A stretch of DNA of 64,000 nt. Origin: Croceimicrobium sp965656185. GTDB taxonomy: Bacteria > Bacteroidota > Bacteroidia > Flavobacteriales > Schleiferiaceae. Positions 7,117 through 15,228 of this stretch are shown piece after piece (position 1 is the stretch's first letter; each line of letters starts with the position of its first letter). The notes under the pieces were generated by a model. The model saw nothing but the letters and a program-made list of their open reading frames with translations. It was not told where the DNA came from and did no database searches. The DNA lies in NCBI GenBank assembly GCA_965656185.1, contig CBFHJH010000013.1:1-64000 (forward strand), read 5' to 3'. Position numbers and translations under genes: made by a program.

Positions 7117-8958
7117 TCATCCCGCCTTAACCCACTTATCCAGCATAGCCAGGCGCCATACCAAACGGGCGTTCTTGTTGTTTCCAGACTGATAATCCTT
7201 GATCAGCTCTTTCACTTTGGTATCGGCTAAGAAGGGGGTTTCTCCCTTGAGGGTTTCTTGCAGTAGAGGCTTAAAAGCGCCACGGAGCCATTTGCTTTCG
7301 CCCGGCGTTACGAAGCCTTTCTTATCCTTACGGTCGATGATCGGCGCCGGCATAATGCCCCGCATCGATTCTCTCAAAATGCGCTTACTCCAACCCATTT
7401 GGAGCTTATAACTATCCGGCAAACTAAAACTATATTCTACCAAGCGATGATCTAAGAAGGGTACGCGCGACTCGATCGAGAAGGCCATCGAATTGCGATC
7501 CTCGTTGTGAAGCAAACTCGGCAGTGAGGTGCGGGAAGTGAGCTGATACAAGAACTGATTCAATCGGCTGCCCCCCGCCGGTTGCCAGAGTTGCGGATTA
7601 GGCGACTCTTGGGCTCCTAAAAAGGGATAAAACTTTCGGTATTCGGTTTGATACAAGGTATTTTCGGAAGTCATCGCGGCAAATACACTCTTACCATAAC
7701 TACCTAAATGGGCCATGGCCGAGCGAGGTCTTAGGGCCTGAAATGCTTGGAGTTCCCTCACAAAACTGATCGGCTTTAAGCCCAGCAAACTACCGGCAGC
7801 CAAACGGTAAAAAGAGTGATCGTAACCAGCGAGGTATTCATCGGCCCCTTGCCCGTCCAATAAGACTTTCATCCCGTGTTGTTTGGCCAACTTCATTACG
7901 AAATACTGCGACAATGGCGAGCTCCCCCCGGGCGGTACGTCGAAGTAACTGAAAAAAGTTTCGAATTCTTCCAAGAGCTCATCGCCTTGGGGCGAATAAT
8001 CGTAGGGATCTAAATTGGGATAAGCATCGGTCACCATTTTGGCCCAAGGACGTTCGTCTACCTCATCCTTTCCGCCGTAGTAAATGGTAAAGGTCTTAAA
8101 GTTCAAATCAGGATAGAGTTTCCCTACCGCCGAGCAAATCGCCGAGCTATCCAAACCACCGCTCAAGCAGGCTCCCACCGGAGTATCGGCCCGCATATGC
8201 AGTTGTAAACTATCCATAAAAAGCTCCCGCCAGCGTTCCTGAGCCTCGGCAAAAGGTATTTTCTCTTGCTGCAGCGAAAGATCCCAGTAGCGGTACACCT
8301 GCAGTTTGCCCTCTTTATAAACTAAGTTATGCGCTTCCGGCAAGGCTTTAATTCGGGCGTAAAAGGTTTCGTCGGCATAGGTTTGCCAACCTAATTGTAG
8401 GAAGCGGTAAAAGTGATTGGCATTGTAGTCGGCTTTAAAGAGCGGACTTAACTTGAGCGCTTTGTACTCCGAGGCAAAATAGAAACGACTCCCTTCACTT
8501 TGGTAATAAAAGGGCTTTATGCCGAAACGATCCCGGCTGCAAAACAGCTTGCGATCTTGATGGTCCCAAATCGCAAAAGCCCACATTCCCATAAAATGCG
8601 TCACACAAGACTCCCCCCAGTGCAGATAAGCAGCGCAGATAACCTCGGTATCGGAGGTGGTCGCAAAGGCATAGTCCTCCGCTTCCAGCTCCCGGCGAAT
8701 CTCTTTATAATTGTAGACCTCACCATTAAAGGCTAAGGAAACTTTACGGCCCTGCCATTCGTAGTGAAAAGGCTGATGCGCCGCCGCACTGAGGTCGATA
8801 ATGCTCAGTCTGTTATGTCCCAAAACCAGCTCATTCTGCTGCCAGTGACCGCTGTAATCCGGACCCCGGTGCATAATGCTGTTCAACATCGCTTCTATGG
8901 TACCCTTTTGGGCTTCACCACTTAGCTTACCATCAATAAAACCGGCGATACCGCACAT
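7117..8958 (-). CDS. asnB: Asparagine synthase (glutamine-hydrolysing)
   Basis: The 613-residue class B enzyme converts aspartate, glutamine and ATP to asparagine. The start MCGIAG exposes the catalytic Cys2 of the Ntn-type glutaminase domain after Met removal. HRGPD near residue 30 and FNGEVYNY near residue 80 are further glutaminase signatures. The synthetase domain carries the PP-loop LSGGLDSSA near residue 260. Length is normal. Relatives are frequent in surface-polysaccharide clusters, where they may amidate sugar acids. With a flippase upstream and sugar genes downstream, either free asparagine or a modified sugar could be the product. Confidence 0.93.
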   Translation of the reverse strand: MCGIAGFIDGKLSGEAQKGTIEAMLNSIMHRGPDYSGHWQQNELVLGHNRLSIIDLSAAAHQPFHYEWQGRKVSLAFNGEVYNYKEIRRELEAEDYAFATTSDTEVICAAYLHWGESCVTHFMGMWAFAIWDHQDRKLFCSRDRFGIKPFYYQSEGSRFYFASEYKALKLSPLFKADYNANHFYRFLQLGWQTYADETFYARIKALPEAHNLVYKEGKLQVYRYWDLSLQQEKIPFAEAQERWRELFMDSLQLHMRADTPVGACLSGGLDSSAICSAVGKLYPDLNFKTFTIYYGGKDEVDERPWAKMVTDAYPNLDPYDYSPQGDELLEEFETFFSYFDVPPGGSSPLSQYFVMKLAKQHGMKVLLDGQGADEYLAGYDHSFYRLAAGSLLGLKPISFVRELQAFQALRPRSAMAHLGSYGKSVFAAMTSENTLYQTEYRKFYPFLGAQESPNPQLWQPAGGSRLNQFLYQLTSRTSLPSLLHNEDRNSMAFSIESRVPFLDHRLVEYSFSLPDSYKLQMGWSKRILRESMRGIMPAPIIDRKDKKGFVTPGESKWLRGAFKPLLQETLKGETPFLADTKVKELIKDYQSGNNKNARLVWRLAMLDKWVKAG

Positions 8959-9016
8959 GGAAAATCTATTAGAGCTTGCAAATTAAGAACATTGCCGCGG
9001 TATTGGGAAAATCGAC

Positions 9017-9072
9017 TTTAGAATTTAGAGTTTAGAGTTTAGAGTTTAGAGTTTAGAATGTAGAATTTAGAG
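9017..9072. repeat. 7-bp tandem array (TTTAGAG)
   Basis: Eight in-phase heptamers, TTTAGAG with three one- or two-base variants, span exactly 56 bp between asnB and the YfhO gene. A decayed relative (TTAGAGTC, TAGAATC, TAGATTT) lies at about 12641-12676, after the PIG-L gene. Confidence 0.85.
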
Positions 9073-9173
9073 TCCTGTCCGTCCCTGATGTAGTTTGACC
9101 ACAATTACGATGGTCGACTATCCCCATGAGCCTCCGAAAAACCTGTCAACTGAAATCAGGAAAGGACACCTCC

Positions 9174-9261
9174 TGTGCTTCTGTGCTTCCGTGCCCCTGT
9201 GCTTCTGAGCCCCTGAGCCCCTGAGCCTCTGTGCCCCTGAGCTTCTGAGCCTCTGTGCTAC
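9174..9261. repeat. 8-bp degenerate tandem array (11 units)
   Basis: Eleven in-phase octamers of the TGWGCYYC family lie immediately before a four-copy REP array. On the minus strand this translates into an 8-residue periodic pseudo-peptide containing GSTEAQ and RGTEAQ. Confidence 0.85.
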
Positions 9262-9287
9262 CCTGCTTCCCATGCTCCCCCAGATCT

Positions 9288-9407
9288 CCCGCCGAAGCTT
9301 TAGCGTAGGAGGGCTCCCCCGCCGAAGCTTTAGCGTAGTAGGGCTCGCCCGCCGAAGCTTTAGCGAAGGAGGGCTCGCCCGCCGAAGCTTTAGCGAAGGA
9401 GGGCTCC
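9288..9407. repeat. Four tandem REP-like 30-bp units
   Basis: Four head-to-tail copies of a 30-bp unit (core CCGAAGCTTTAGCGAAGG) begin at 9288, 9318, 9348 and 9378, with only a few substitutions. Because 30 is divisible by 3, the array stays open in several frames, coding SFAKASAGEP repeats on the minus strand and RRSFSEGGLA repeats on the plus strand. It is a repeat and not a gene. Confidence 0.9.
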
Positions 9408-9417
9408 ATATCTTTCC

Positions 9418-9425
9418 TATATTTG
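9418..9425 (+). promoter_or_regulatory. Putative -7 element of the YfhO gene
   Basis: TATATTTG matches TAnnTTTG exactly and lies 18 nt before the ATG at 9444. The -33 region falls inside the last REP unit and has no clear TTTG. The element also argues against the TTG at 9423 as the start codon. Confidence 0.55.
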
Positions 9426-9443
9426 GCCCTCAAACCATATTTC

Positions 9444-11975
9444 ATGTTTCAGAAATACAAGCTTCACCTTATTGCGCTGGGTATCTTCATCCTAGCGGCA
9501 GCCTTCTTTTCGGCGCCGGTACTATCGGGAAAGACCATCCAGCAAAATGATATTAAGCAACACGCCGGCTCGGCTACCGAGATCAAAAAATACCGTGAAC
9601 AAGAAGATCGCCAGATCTATTGGACCAATATCATATTTGCCGGCATGCCTTCATACATGACTTCGGTAATCCATAAAGGTGAGATCCTGCGCTACATTCC
9701 GCGCACCATCAATAGCGTATTTCTCGATCCAGCCATAGGGTATCCCCTTATGCTCATGATCGGTTTTTACATCTTAGGCATGGCATTTAAAGTGGATCCA
9801 AAAATTGCCATCCTAGGCGCTTTGGCCTATGGCTTTTCGAGCTACTTTATCATTGTATTAGAGGCCGGACATAATGCCAAGATTCACGCCATGGCTTATC
9901 TACCAGGGATTTTAGCCGGCATGGTCTATGCCTATCGCCGCCAAAAGCTCTTCACCGGCTTGGGCCTATTTGCCCTTTTCTTGGCCCTAGAGCTCAGTGC
10001 GCGTCACCCCCAAATGTTCTATTATTTCCTCTTTCTCGCTATTCCTTACGGTATTTATGAAGGAGTAAAATCATTTAATAAAAAGCATTTTCCACAATGG
10101 CTCAAAGCCACTGGCTTATTACTGGCAGGTGCATTATTGGCGGTGGCCACCAACTACTCCTACCTAAAGTCTACTCTAGAATTTTCCAAACAAACCATCC
10201 GCGGTAAATCGGAGTTGAGCCTTAATCAGGAAAACAAGACCGATGGCCTCGACCGAGATTATGTAACCAACTGGTCTTATGGTATCGACGAATCGTGGAC
10301 CTTACTGATCCCCAACTTTAAGGGAGGAGCTACGGCTGCCCTCCAATCGCAAGAAGGGGCACTAGAAGATGTTGATCAACGCTTTAGGCAGACCATCGCG
10401 CAACAAAATAGCTATTTTGGCAACCAGCCTTTCACATCAGGACCGGTGTACGCTGGTGCTATCGTGGTACTTTTAGCCTTGTTAGCGCTGGTCTTTTACC
10501 GCGGTAAACTCAAATACCTCTTGCTGGGGATATTCGCCCTTACCCTAATGCTAGCTTGGGGAAAGAACTTTAATGGCCTCACCGATTTCTTCCTCGACAA
10601 CTTTCCCTACTACAATAAATTTAGGGCCGTAGCTTCCATGTTGGTCATCCCAGAACTGATCCTTCCGATCTTGGCTATTCTTGGCTTACGGTCGATCAGC
10701 AATTGGTCTAAAGAAGATTGGCAAAAACCGATCAAATTACTGATCGGCGGTGAGCAAACTCGGGTCAAAGTGCTTTATGGTCTTGGTGGCTTGCTTGTCC
10801 TTTTCCTGCTCTTAAACCTTTTTGCACCTGGCCTATTCAACAGCTTCATGAGCGACCAAGAAGCGCAGACCTTACCGGGAGCATTGGCCAATGCTGGTTT
10901 TAATCAGGCACAAGCCTCCGAATTCATGTCGGCTCTTGAAGGAGCGAGAACGAAGGTTTTTAAAGCTGATGTCTTGCGCAGCTTGGGCTTTGTCTTGGCT
11001 GGATTGATCGTCCTGATCTTTTTTGCTCGCGGATCGGCCAAAGCCAATTATATGCTCATTGGCCTGAGTGTACTCATATTCGTGGACCTCTTCAGTCTTA
11101 ACAAACGATACCTCAACGAGGAAAACTTCGTTCCTAAAGAACAATTAGCCGATAATTACGGAGTAAGCCCCAGTCCGGCCGACCAGTTTATCATAAACCA
11201 ATATACTCAGGAGCCTTACTTCCGGACGCTTAACTTAAGCGTATCGCCCTTTAATGACGCCTCTACCTCCTTTTTCCATTACAGTATCGGGGGCTATCAC
11301 GGGGCCAAACTCAAGATCTACCAGGAACTGATCGAAAATCAATTGGGCAATGAGATCGAAGCCTTGCGCCAATCTCTACAAAACCGAAGCTTCCAGCCCG
11401 GTGACCTTCAAAACATGCCGGCCTTGCGCATGCTAAATACTCGCTATGTCATTACCAGCCCTCAAGGCCGACCGCTCGAAAATACCGCACGCTTGGGCAA
11501 TGCTTGGCTGGTATCCAATATAAAAGAAGTGGCTACTGCCGATGAGGAGATCCTCAGCATTAAGGAGGTCGATCCGGCACAAACCGCTATTTTACGAAGC
11601 GACTATGCTGCTAAAGTGGGCAGTCTGCCGGCCAATGCCGGTCAGGGAAGCGTGCGTCTCACAAGCTACGATCCAGAAAAATTGACCTACCAATATCAAG
11701 GACAAACCGAAAATCTAGTTGTGTTCTCCGAAATCTGGTATCCCCATGATTGGAAAGTGTACATCGATGGGGAAGAAGCAGAATTACTGCGCGCCAATTA
11801 CGTTTTACGGGCCTTAAAAGTGCCGGCCGGTAGTCATGAGATCACCATGGAATTTACGGCGGCCGAAAGCACAGCCGGTAGCGAATGGCTTGCTCTGATC
11901 GCCAGTTTAGGAATTTTAGCCCTCGTTCCCTTTGGGCTATGGTTCGATAATAAATCAAAAAATGAAGCCGCTTAA
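9444..11975 (+). CDS. YfhO family membrane protein
   Basis: The protein has 843 residues from the ATG at 9444; a TTG at 9423 would add seven but overlaps the promoter element. It has about a dozen membrane spans over the first 560 residues, then a soluble C-terminal region of about 250 residues and a last helix near the end. The N-terminal span followed by SGKTIQQNDIKQHAG and WTNIIFAGMPSY is typical of YfhO proteins from Bacteroidota. YfhO resembles GT-C-fold glycosyltransferases and has been linked to glycosylation of lipoteichoic acid in Firmicutes. Here a role in transferring a sugar on the periplasmic side is plausible but unproven. It is followed after 14 nt by the PIG-L gene. Confidence 0.88.
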   Translation: MFQKYKLHLIALGIFILAAAFFSAPVLSGKTIQQNDIKQHAGSATEIKKYREQEDRQIYWTNIIFAGMPSYMTSVIHKGEILRYIPRTINSVFLDPAIGYPLMLMIGFYILGMAFKVDPKIAILGALAYGFSSYFIIVLEAGHNAKIHAMAYLPGILAGMVYAYRRQKLFTGLGLFALFLALELSARHPQMFYYFLFLAIPYGIYEGVKSFNKKHFPQWLKATGLLLAGALLAVATNYSYLKSTLEFSKQTIRGKSELSLNQENKTDGLDRDYVTNWSYGIDESWTLLIPNFKGGATAALQSQEGALEDVDQRFRQTIAQQNSYFGNQPFTSGPVYAGAIVVLLALLALVFYRGKLKYLLLGIFALTLMLAWGKNFNGLTDFFLDNFPYYNKFRAVASMLVIPELILPILAILGLRSISNWSKEDWQKPIKLLIGGEQTRVKVLYGLGGLLVLFLLLNLFAPGLFNSFMSDQEAQTLPGALANAGFNQAQASEFMSALEGARTKVFKADVLRSLGFVLAGLIVLIFFARGSAKANYMLIGLSVLIFVDLFSLNKRYLNEENFVPKEQLADNYGVSPSPADQFIINQYTQEPYFRTLNLSVSPFNDASTSFFHYSIGGYHGAKLKIYQELIENQLGNEIEALRQSLQNRSFQPGDLQNMPALRMLNTRYVITSPQGRPLENTARLGNAWLVSNIKEVATADEEILSIKEVDPAQTAILRSDYAAKVGSLPANAGQGSVRLTSYDPEKLTYQYQGQTENLVVFSEIWYPHDWKVYIDGEEAELLRANYVLRALKVPAGSHEITMEFTAAESTAGSEWLALIASLGILALVPFGLWFDNKSKNEAA

Positions 11976-11989
11976 AGCGGATCCACTCT

Positions 11990-12628
11990 ATGAATAACGT
12001 TAAGAAAGTACTTTTACTGGCTCCGCATACCGACGATGCTGAATTAGGTTGCGGCGGAACCATGGCCAAAATGCTGGAAGAAGGCATTGAGATCCACGTC
12101 GCTGCTTTTTCAACCGCTCGCGCCTCCCTACCTCCCGGCAGTGACCCCGACCTGTTACGTAATGAATTCGTGGCGGCCATGGATTTCTTTGGCATTCCTC
12201 GTGATCACTTGTACATCTACGACTATGAGGTGCGCAAGCTCAATTACAGTCGCCAAGAGGTCCTGGAAGAATTGGTGAAGTTACGCGCTAGTATCGCGCC
12301 TGACATGGTCTTAGTTCCTTCCGGTGCCGACTTACACCAAGACCATCAGGTAGTCTATAATGAAGGCCTACGCGCATTCAAAGAAGTGACCCTTTGGGGT
12401 TATGAACTTCCCTGGAACCATATCAGCTTTTCGGCTCAGGCCTTTGTTACCCTCGAAAAACATCACCTCGATAAGAAATGGGCCGCCTTGAAACACTACG
12501 AATCGCAATTCGTGAAACAACGCCAATACTTCACCGAAGAATTCATCTACGGCTTAGGAAAAGTGCGTGGCACTCAAGTTCGCGCCGAATATGCCGAAGC
12601 TTATGAGGTGATCCGCACGCGGTGGTAG
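11990..12628 (+). CDS. PIG-L family deacetylase
   Basis: This 212-residue Zn-dependent N-acetyl-sugar deacetylase belongs to the LmbE/PIG-L family. The metal-binding motif appears as APHTDDAELGCGG near residue 10; the usual HPDD is HTDD here. A second motif, HQDHQ, lies near residue 120. Relatives remove acetyl groups from GlcNAc-containing conjugates. The gene starts 14 nt after the YfhO gene, so the two are probably cotranscribed and may act on the same glycan. It does not look like the bacillithiol enzyme BshB1. Confidence 0.9.
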   Translation: MNNVKKVLLLAPHTDDAELGCGGTMAKMLEEGIEIHVAAFSTARASLPPGSDPDLLRNEFVAAMDFFGIPRDHLYIYDYEVRKLNYSRQEVLEELVKLRASIAPDMVLVPSGADLHQDHQVVYNEGLRAFKEVTLWGYELPWNHISFSAQAFVTLEKHHLDKKWAALKHYESQFVKQRQYFTEEFIYGLGKVRGTQVRAEYAEAYEVIRTRW

Positions 12629-12738
12629 AGAGGTTTGGGATGTTAGAGTCTAGAATCTATAGTGTAGATTTTAGATGCGTGAAAGCCGACTCCCTAGCGC
12701 TGATAAATGTCAAAATTCGAAGCCTCCCCTTTTTAGTT

Positions 12739-13010
12739 AAAGGATGATGGATCATCTATGGGGCTAAAACATAACCTCGAAGAGTTTGTAAAGTCACTTT
12801 ATAGGTAGAATTCTCTTCCCTTTCACAAAAAGATTTGCGGGTGACAGGGACGGCATCGACTTGTGACCCAGCTTGTCCGCCTTTGAGGATAAAATTTAAG
12901 GGAGCAAGCCAAGCCTTGATCCTATTTTTTCTTTTTACACCAAGTTAAAAAGGACAAAGAAAGGGCCTCCTGTGGCTTCGCACGGAACAGGCCCGCCCGG
13001 CCATAGGGCC
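12739..13010. repeat. Diverged noncoding repeat element, copy A
   Basis: Copy A consists of a block at 12739-12856, an AT-rich hairpin at 12931-12952 (CTTTTTA / TAAAAAG with loop CACCAAGT), and a GC block at 12990-13010 (GGCCCGCCCGGCCATAGGGCC) that can fold on itself. The same three blocks recur in the same order in copy B. No coding potential is visible. Confidence 0.65.
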
Positions 13011-13050
13011 TTGAAAGAATATAGGCTTTTTACCTAAGAAAACTTATCGA

Positions 13051-13080
13051 AGGATGCTTCGACGCAGCTCAGCATGACAG
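13051..13080. repeat. Dispersed repeat fragment of the 'GCTTCGACGCAGCTCAGCATGACAG' type
   Basis: This 30-bp stretch resembles a short interspersed sequence commonly seen in intergenic regions of Bacteroidota genomes. Only one copy is present in this window, so the family assignment rests on recollection, not comparison. Confidence 0.4.
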
Positions 13081-13230
13081 ACATTATTCTTTTAGAAGAT
13101 TAAATAAAAACCACTAGTTGAGCCTGCCTTTCTGAAGAAATGGGAAGATTACACCGCCCTTCGGGCACCCCCTGCCTACTGCGTAGGATCCACGTAAAAC
13201 GAGGCAGGCCGGCTGGCAAGGCTTTTGACC

Positions 13231-13540
13231 AAAAGGGGATAGATTATCACAGGGGCCAAACCCCTAACTTCGAAAGACCTTTGACAGCACTTAATGGGTA
13301 GAATACCTATCCCATTCCCAAAAATGTCTGCGGGTGACTAGAACGGGCATTTATTTGAGAGCAAGGAAACTGCCGTAAAGGGCTTAGTGAAGGGGAAAGC
13401 GACGCTAGGAGCTCGTTCCCTGAACTTGTTCTTTACAAAGTTTACGTCGCGAGCAAATAGAAGCCCTTGACTTTTTTGGTTCGTTTTTTGGTCAAGCAAA
13501 AAATGAACACAAATGTTTCGGCCTGCCCGGCCACAGGGCT
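13231..13540. repeat. Diverged noncoding repeat element, copy B
   Basis: A block at 13231-13350 aligns with 12739-12856: both share a GGGTAGAAT/GGTAGAATT core and the ending TGCGGGTGAC. It is followed by a longer hairpin at 13479-13508 (GTTCGTTTTTTG / CAAAAAATGAAC, loop GTCAAG) and a GC block at 13520-13540. The hairpin arms differ in sequence from copy A while staying paired. The element ends about 6 bp from the WbqC stop codon. Confidence 0.65.
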
Positions 13541-13546
13541 CTCCAC

Positions 13547-14227
13547 CTAAACAAACTTCTTACTCTCCGGTCCCTGATTGAACACCAAATCCAGCACCGA
13601 TAAATGAGAGATAAACTTTTCTCCGATTTGTGGATAAACCGGCGGCTCGTATTCCATATACTGCAATTCGATACCTGCCGCATCATACATCGCTTGGTCA
13701 TTATACTTTTTCGCCCCTTGTCCCGATAAATAGACATCAGCATTTTCTAGTTTACAGATATTGATGATCTGTTCGCTCTTCGCCCCTAAGTTGCCTGGCA
13801 TATCGCTCATCTTCTTCAAGGGGGTTTCGATCTCAAAAAGCTCCTTGAAATATTCGATCAATGCAATATTTAAAGCAGCTAGATTGGGATATTGAGTTAA
13901 GAGGATCTTTTCGATTTCGCTGTAGTAAGGTTCAAAATGCGGGGCTTTACCATAGGCATGCTTTAAACTGTTCAGCGCTTTGCTCTGCCACTTCTGACCG
14001 TAATCGATTTCTAATTCAATAAAGGAAACATCCCGACCTTTGGCGCTGCTCACCGACACCCCTAGCCACTGCGCCTCTCCTTGAGAGTTTTTGATCTTAT
14101 TGCGATTGCAGATATGACGTTTAACAAATTGTACCGTGTCCATCAAAACGAAAACGTCGCTCTGTTTCATTTTATGGAAATAGCCCTGCCAAGGCATGAA
14201 GTTAGGCTGATGTACCGCTAAAACCAT
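13547..14227 (-). CDS. WbqC family protein
   Basis: This 226-residue protein begins with the WbqC signature: AVHQPNFMPWQGYFHKM, then DTVQFVKRHICNRNKIK. WbqC-like proteins occur in O-antigen and capsule loci; their exact reaction is not firmly known, but an aminotransferase-like or acyl-transfer role in nucleotide-sugar modification has been proposed. The start codon overlaps the sulfotransferase stop by one base, indicating translational coupling. It is the last gene of a seven-gene minus-strand operon. Confidence 0.9.
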   Translation of the reverse strand: MVLAVHQPNFMPWQGYFHKMKQSDVFVLMDTVQFVKRHICNRNKIKNSQGEAQWLGVSVSSAKGRDVSFIELEIDYGQKWQSKALNSLKHAYGKAPHFEPYYSEIEKILLTQYPNLAALNIALIEYFKELFEIETPLKKMSDMPGNLGAKSEQIINICKLENADVYLSGQGAKKYNDQAMYDAAGIELQYMEYEPPVYPQIGEKFISHLSVLDLVFNQGPESKKFV

Positions 14228-15228
14228 TACGCTTTTCTCAGTTTTTCAAATTCTGCTGCAAATTGAGCTTTTAATTCTGCTTTTGCTTGATCATCTTGCT
14301 TATTTAATGGAAAATGATCCGGTAGTTCAGGATTGATCGATAATTCATAGTCAAAGGCTTGCTTCGTTTGCTGCCTTAGCTTTTCTGCCACCACCCTCGG
14401 TTCTTGAGTAAGTTGGGCATAGTCTACCCGAAAAACTTTCTCCTTGGGCAGCTTTGCCAGCTCTTCCCGGTAAAAAGCCTTTAAGTAATGGACTTGCGCG
14501 GCTATTTGTGGCACTGGTTCCAAGTCCAAAAGGTCCATTACGTTGGGCGGACTGTAAGACCACCATTTCTTTAAACCTTCCTTGCCATAGTGTTTTTCAC
14601 GCGCCCGGTAGATCGATAGAGCGGCATCTAGTTCATTTCGCTCGATGTAGACCCAAACCACCTTATCCAACTCTGCGGTAAGCTTTGGCATATGGTAAGA
14701 ACCAAAAATATTCTTGAATACCGCCGCATTTTGCCATTCTGCCTGCATATTGGCCAAAGTCTGGGTCAAGCCAGACCAGTCGATGTCCCGCTCATCTTGG
14801 ACTAAACGTTCCATCGCTTCCAAGTCCCCCTTATTCAACCAATGGCGCCAGAAATAACCAAATTCATGAATATTATGAATTCCTTCCGTTTTGGCGTAGT
14901 GACTCTTAAAGCTAGGCAGGTGATCCTTCCCCAAAATCTGATCACTCAATTTGATCGCAGTAAGCGGGTTTCTGAAAAAGCGGGCGACTAGGTTATTTAC
15001 ATAACTTAAGTTAAAAGCATTGGCTAAAAACTGGGTACAAAAGGTGGTACCACTGCGGGGCGCACCAATTACCATAAAAATCGGATGTTCGATACCGCGC
15101 TCTTTGTAGAGCTCCTTTTCAAAGGGCTGCAAATAGGAGTTCAGATCGCTTAGAAAGTTCTCCGTATCGGAGTCTTTCTTATAGTTACCCACTCTTTCTT
15201 CGGCTAGTTTTTTAAGCTCTTTCGACAT
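14227..15228 (-). CDS. Sulfotransferase family protein
   Basis: The 333-residue protein has the PAPS 5'-phosphosulfate loop GAPRSGTTFCTQFL near residue 55 and a later acidic/basic region (VWVYIERNELDAALSIYRA near residue 195) that fits the 3'-phosphate-binding segment. It probably transfers sulfate from PAPS to a sugar hydroxyl. The reading frame overlaps the glycosyltransferase by 17 nt and the WbqC gene by one, so all three are likely made together. A sulfated surface glycan would be typical of marine Bacteroidota, but the acceptor is unknown. Confidence 0.88.
   Translation of the reverse strand: MSKELKKLAEERVGNYKKDSDTENFLSDLNSYLQPFEKELYKERGIEHPIFMVIGAPRSGTTFCTQFLANAFNLSYVNNLVARFFRNPLTAIKLSDQILGKDHLPSFKSHYAKTEGIHNIHEFGYFWRHWLNKGDLEAMERLVQDERDIDWSGLTQTLANMQAEWQNAAVFKNIFGSYHMPKLTAELDKVVWVYIERNELDAALSIYRAREKHYGKEGLKKWWSYSPPNVMDLLDLEPVPQIAAQVHYLKAFYREELAKLPKEKVFRVDYAQLTQEPRVVAEKLRQQTKQAFDYELSINPELPDHFPLNKQDDQAKAELKAQFAAEFEKLRKA

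Noticed and set aside
6901..7230. 109-codon plus-strand ORF
   Set aside because: It crosses the REP element and the 3' end of asnB on the opposite strand; composition and lack of motifs indicate chance.
9288..9407. CRISPR-like array of 30-bp repeats
   Set aside because: The units are directly adjacent with no unique spacers, and there are no cas genes.
9146..9445. 99-codon minus-strand ORF with SFAKASAGEP and GSTEAQ repeats
   Set aside because: It is made entirely of the REP and octamer arrays; the same DNA is also open on the other strand, and there is no start context or domain.
12629..13546. Degenerate insertion sequence
   Set aside because: No transposase remnant or terminal inverted repeats could be read in any frame; only the two-copy noncoding element and short repeats are visible.
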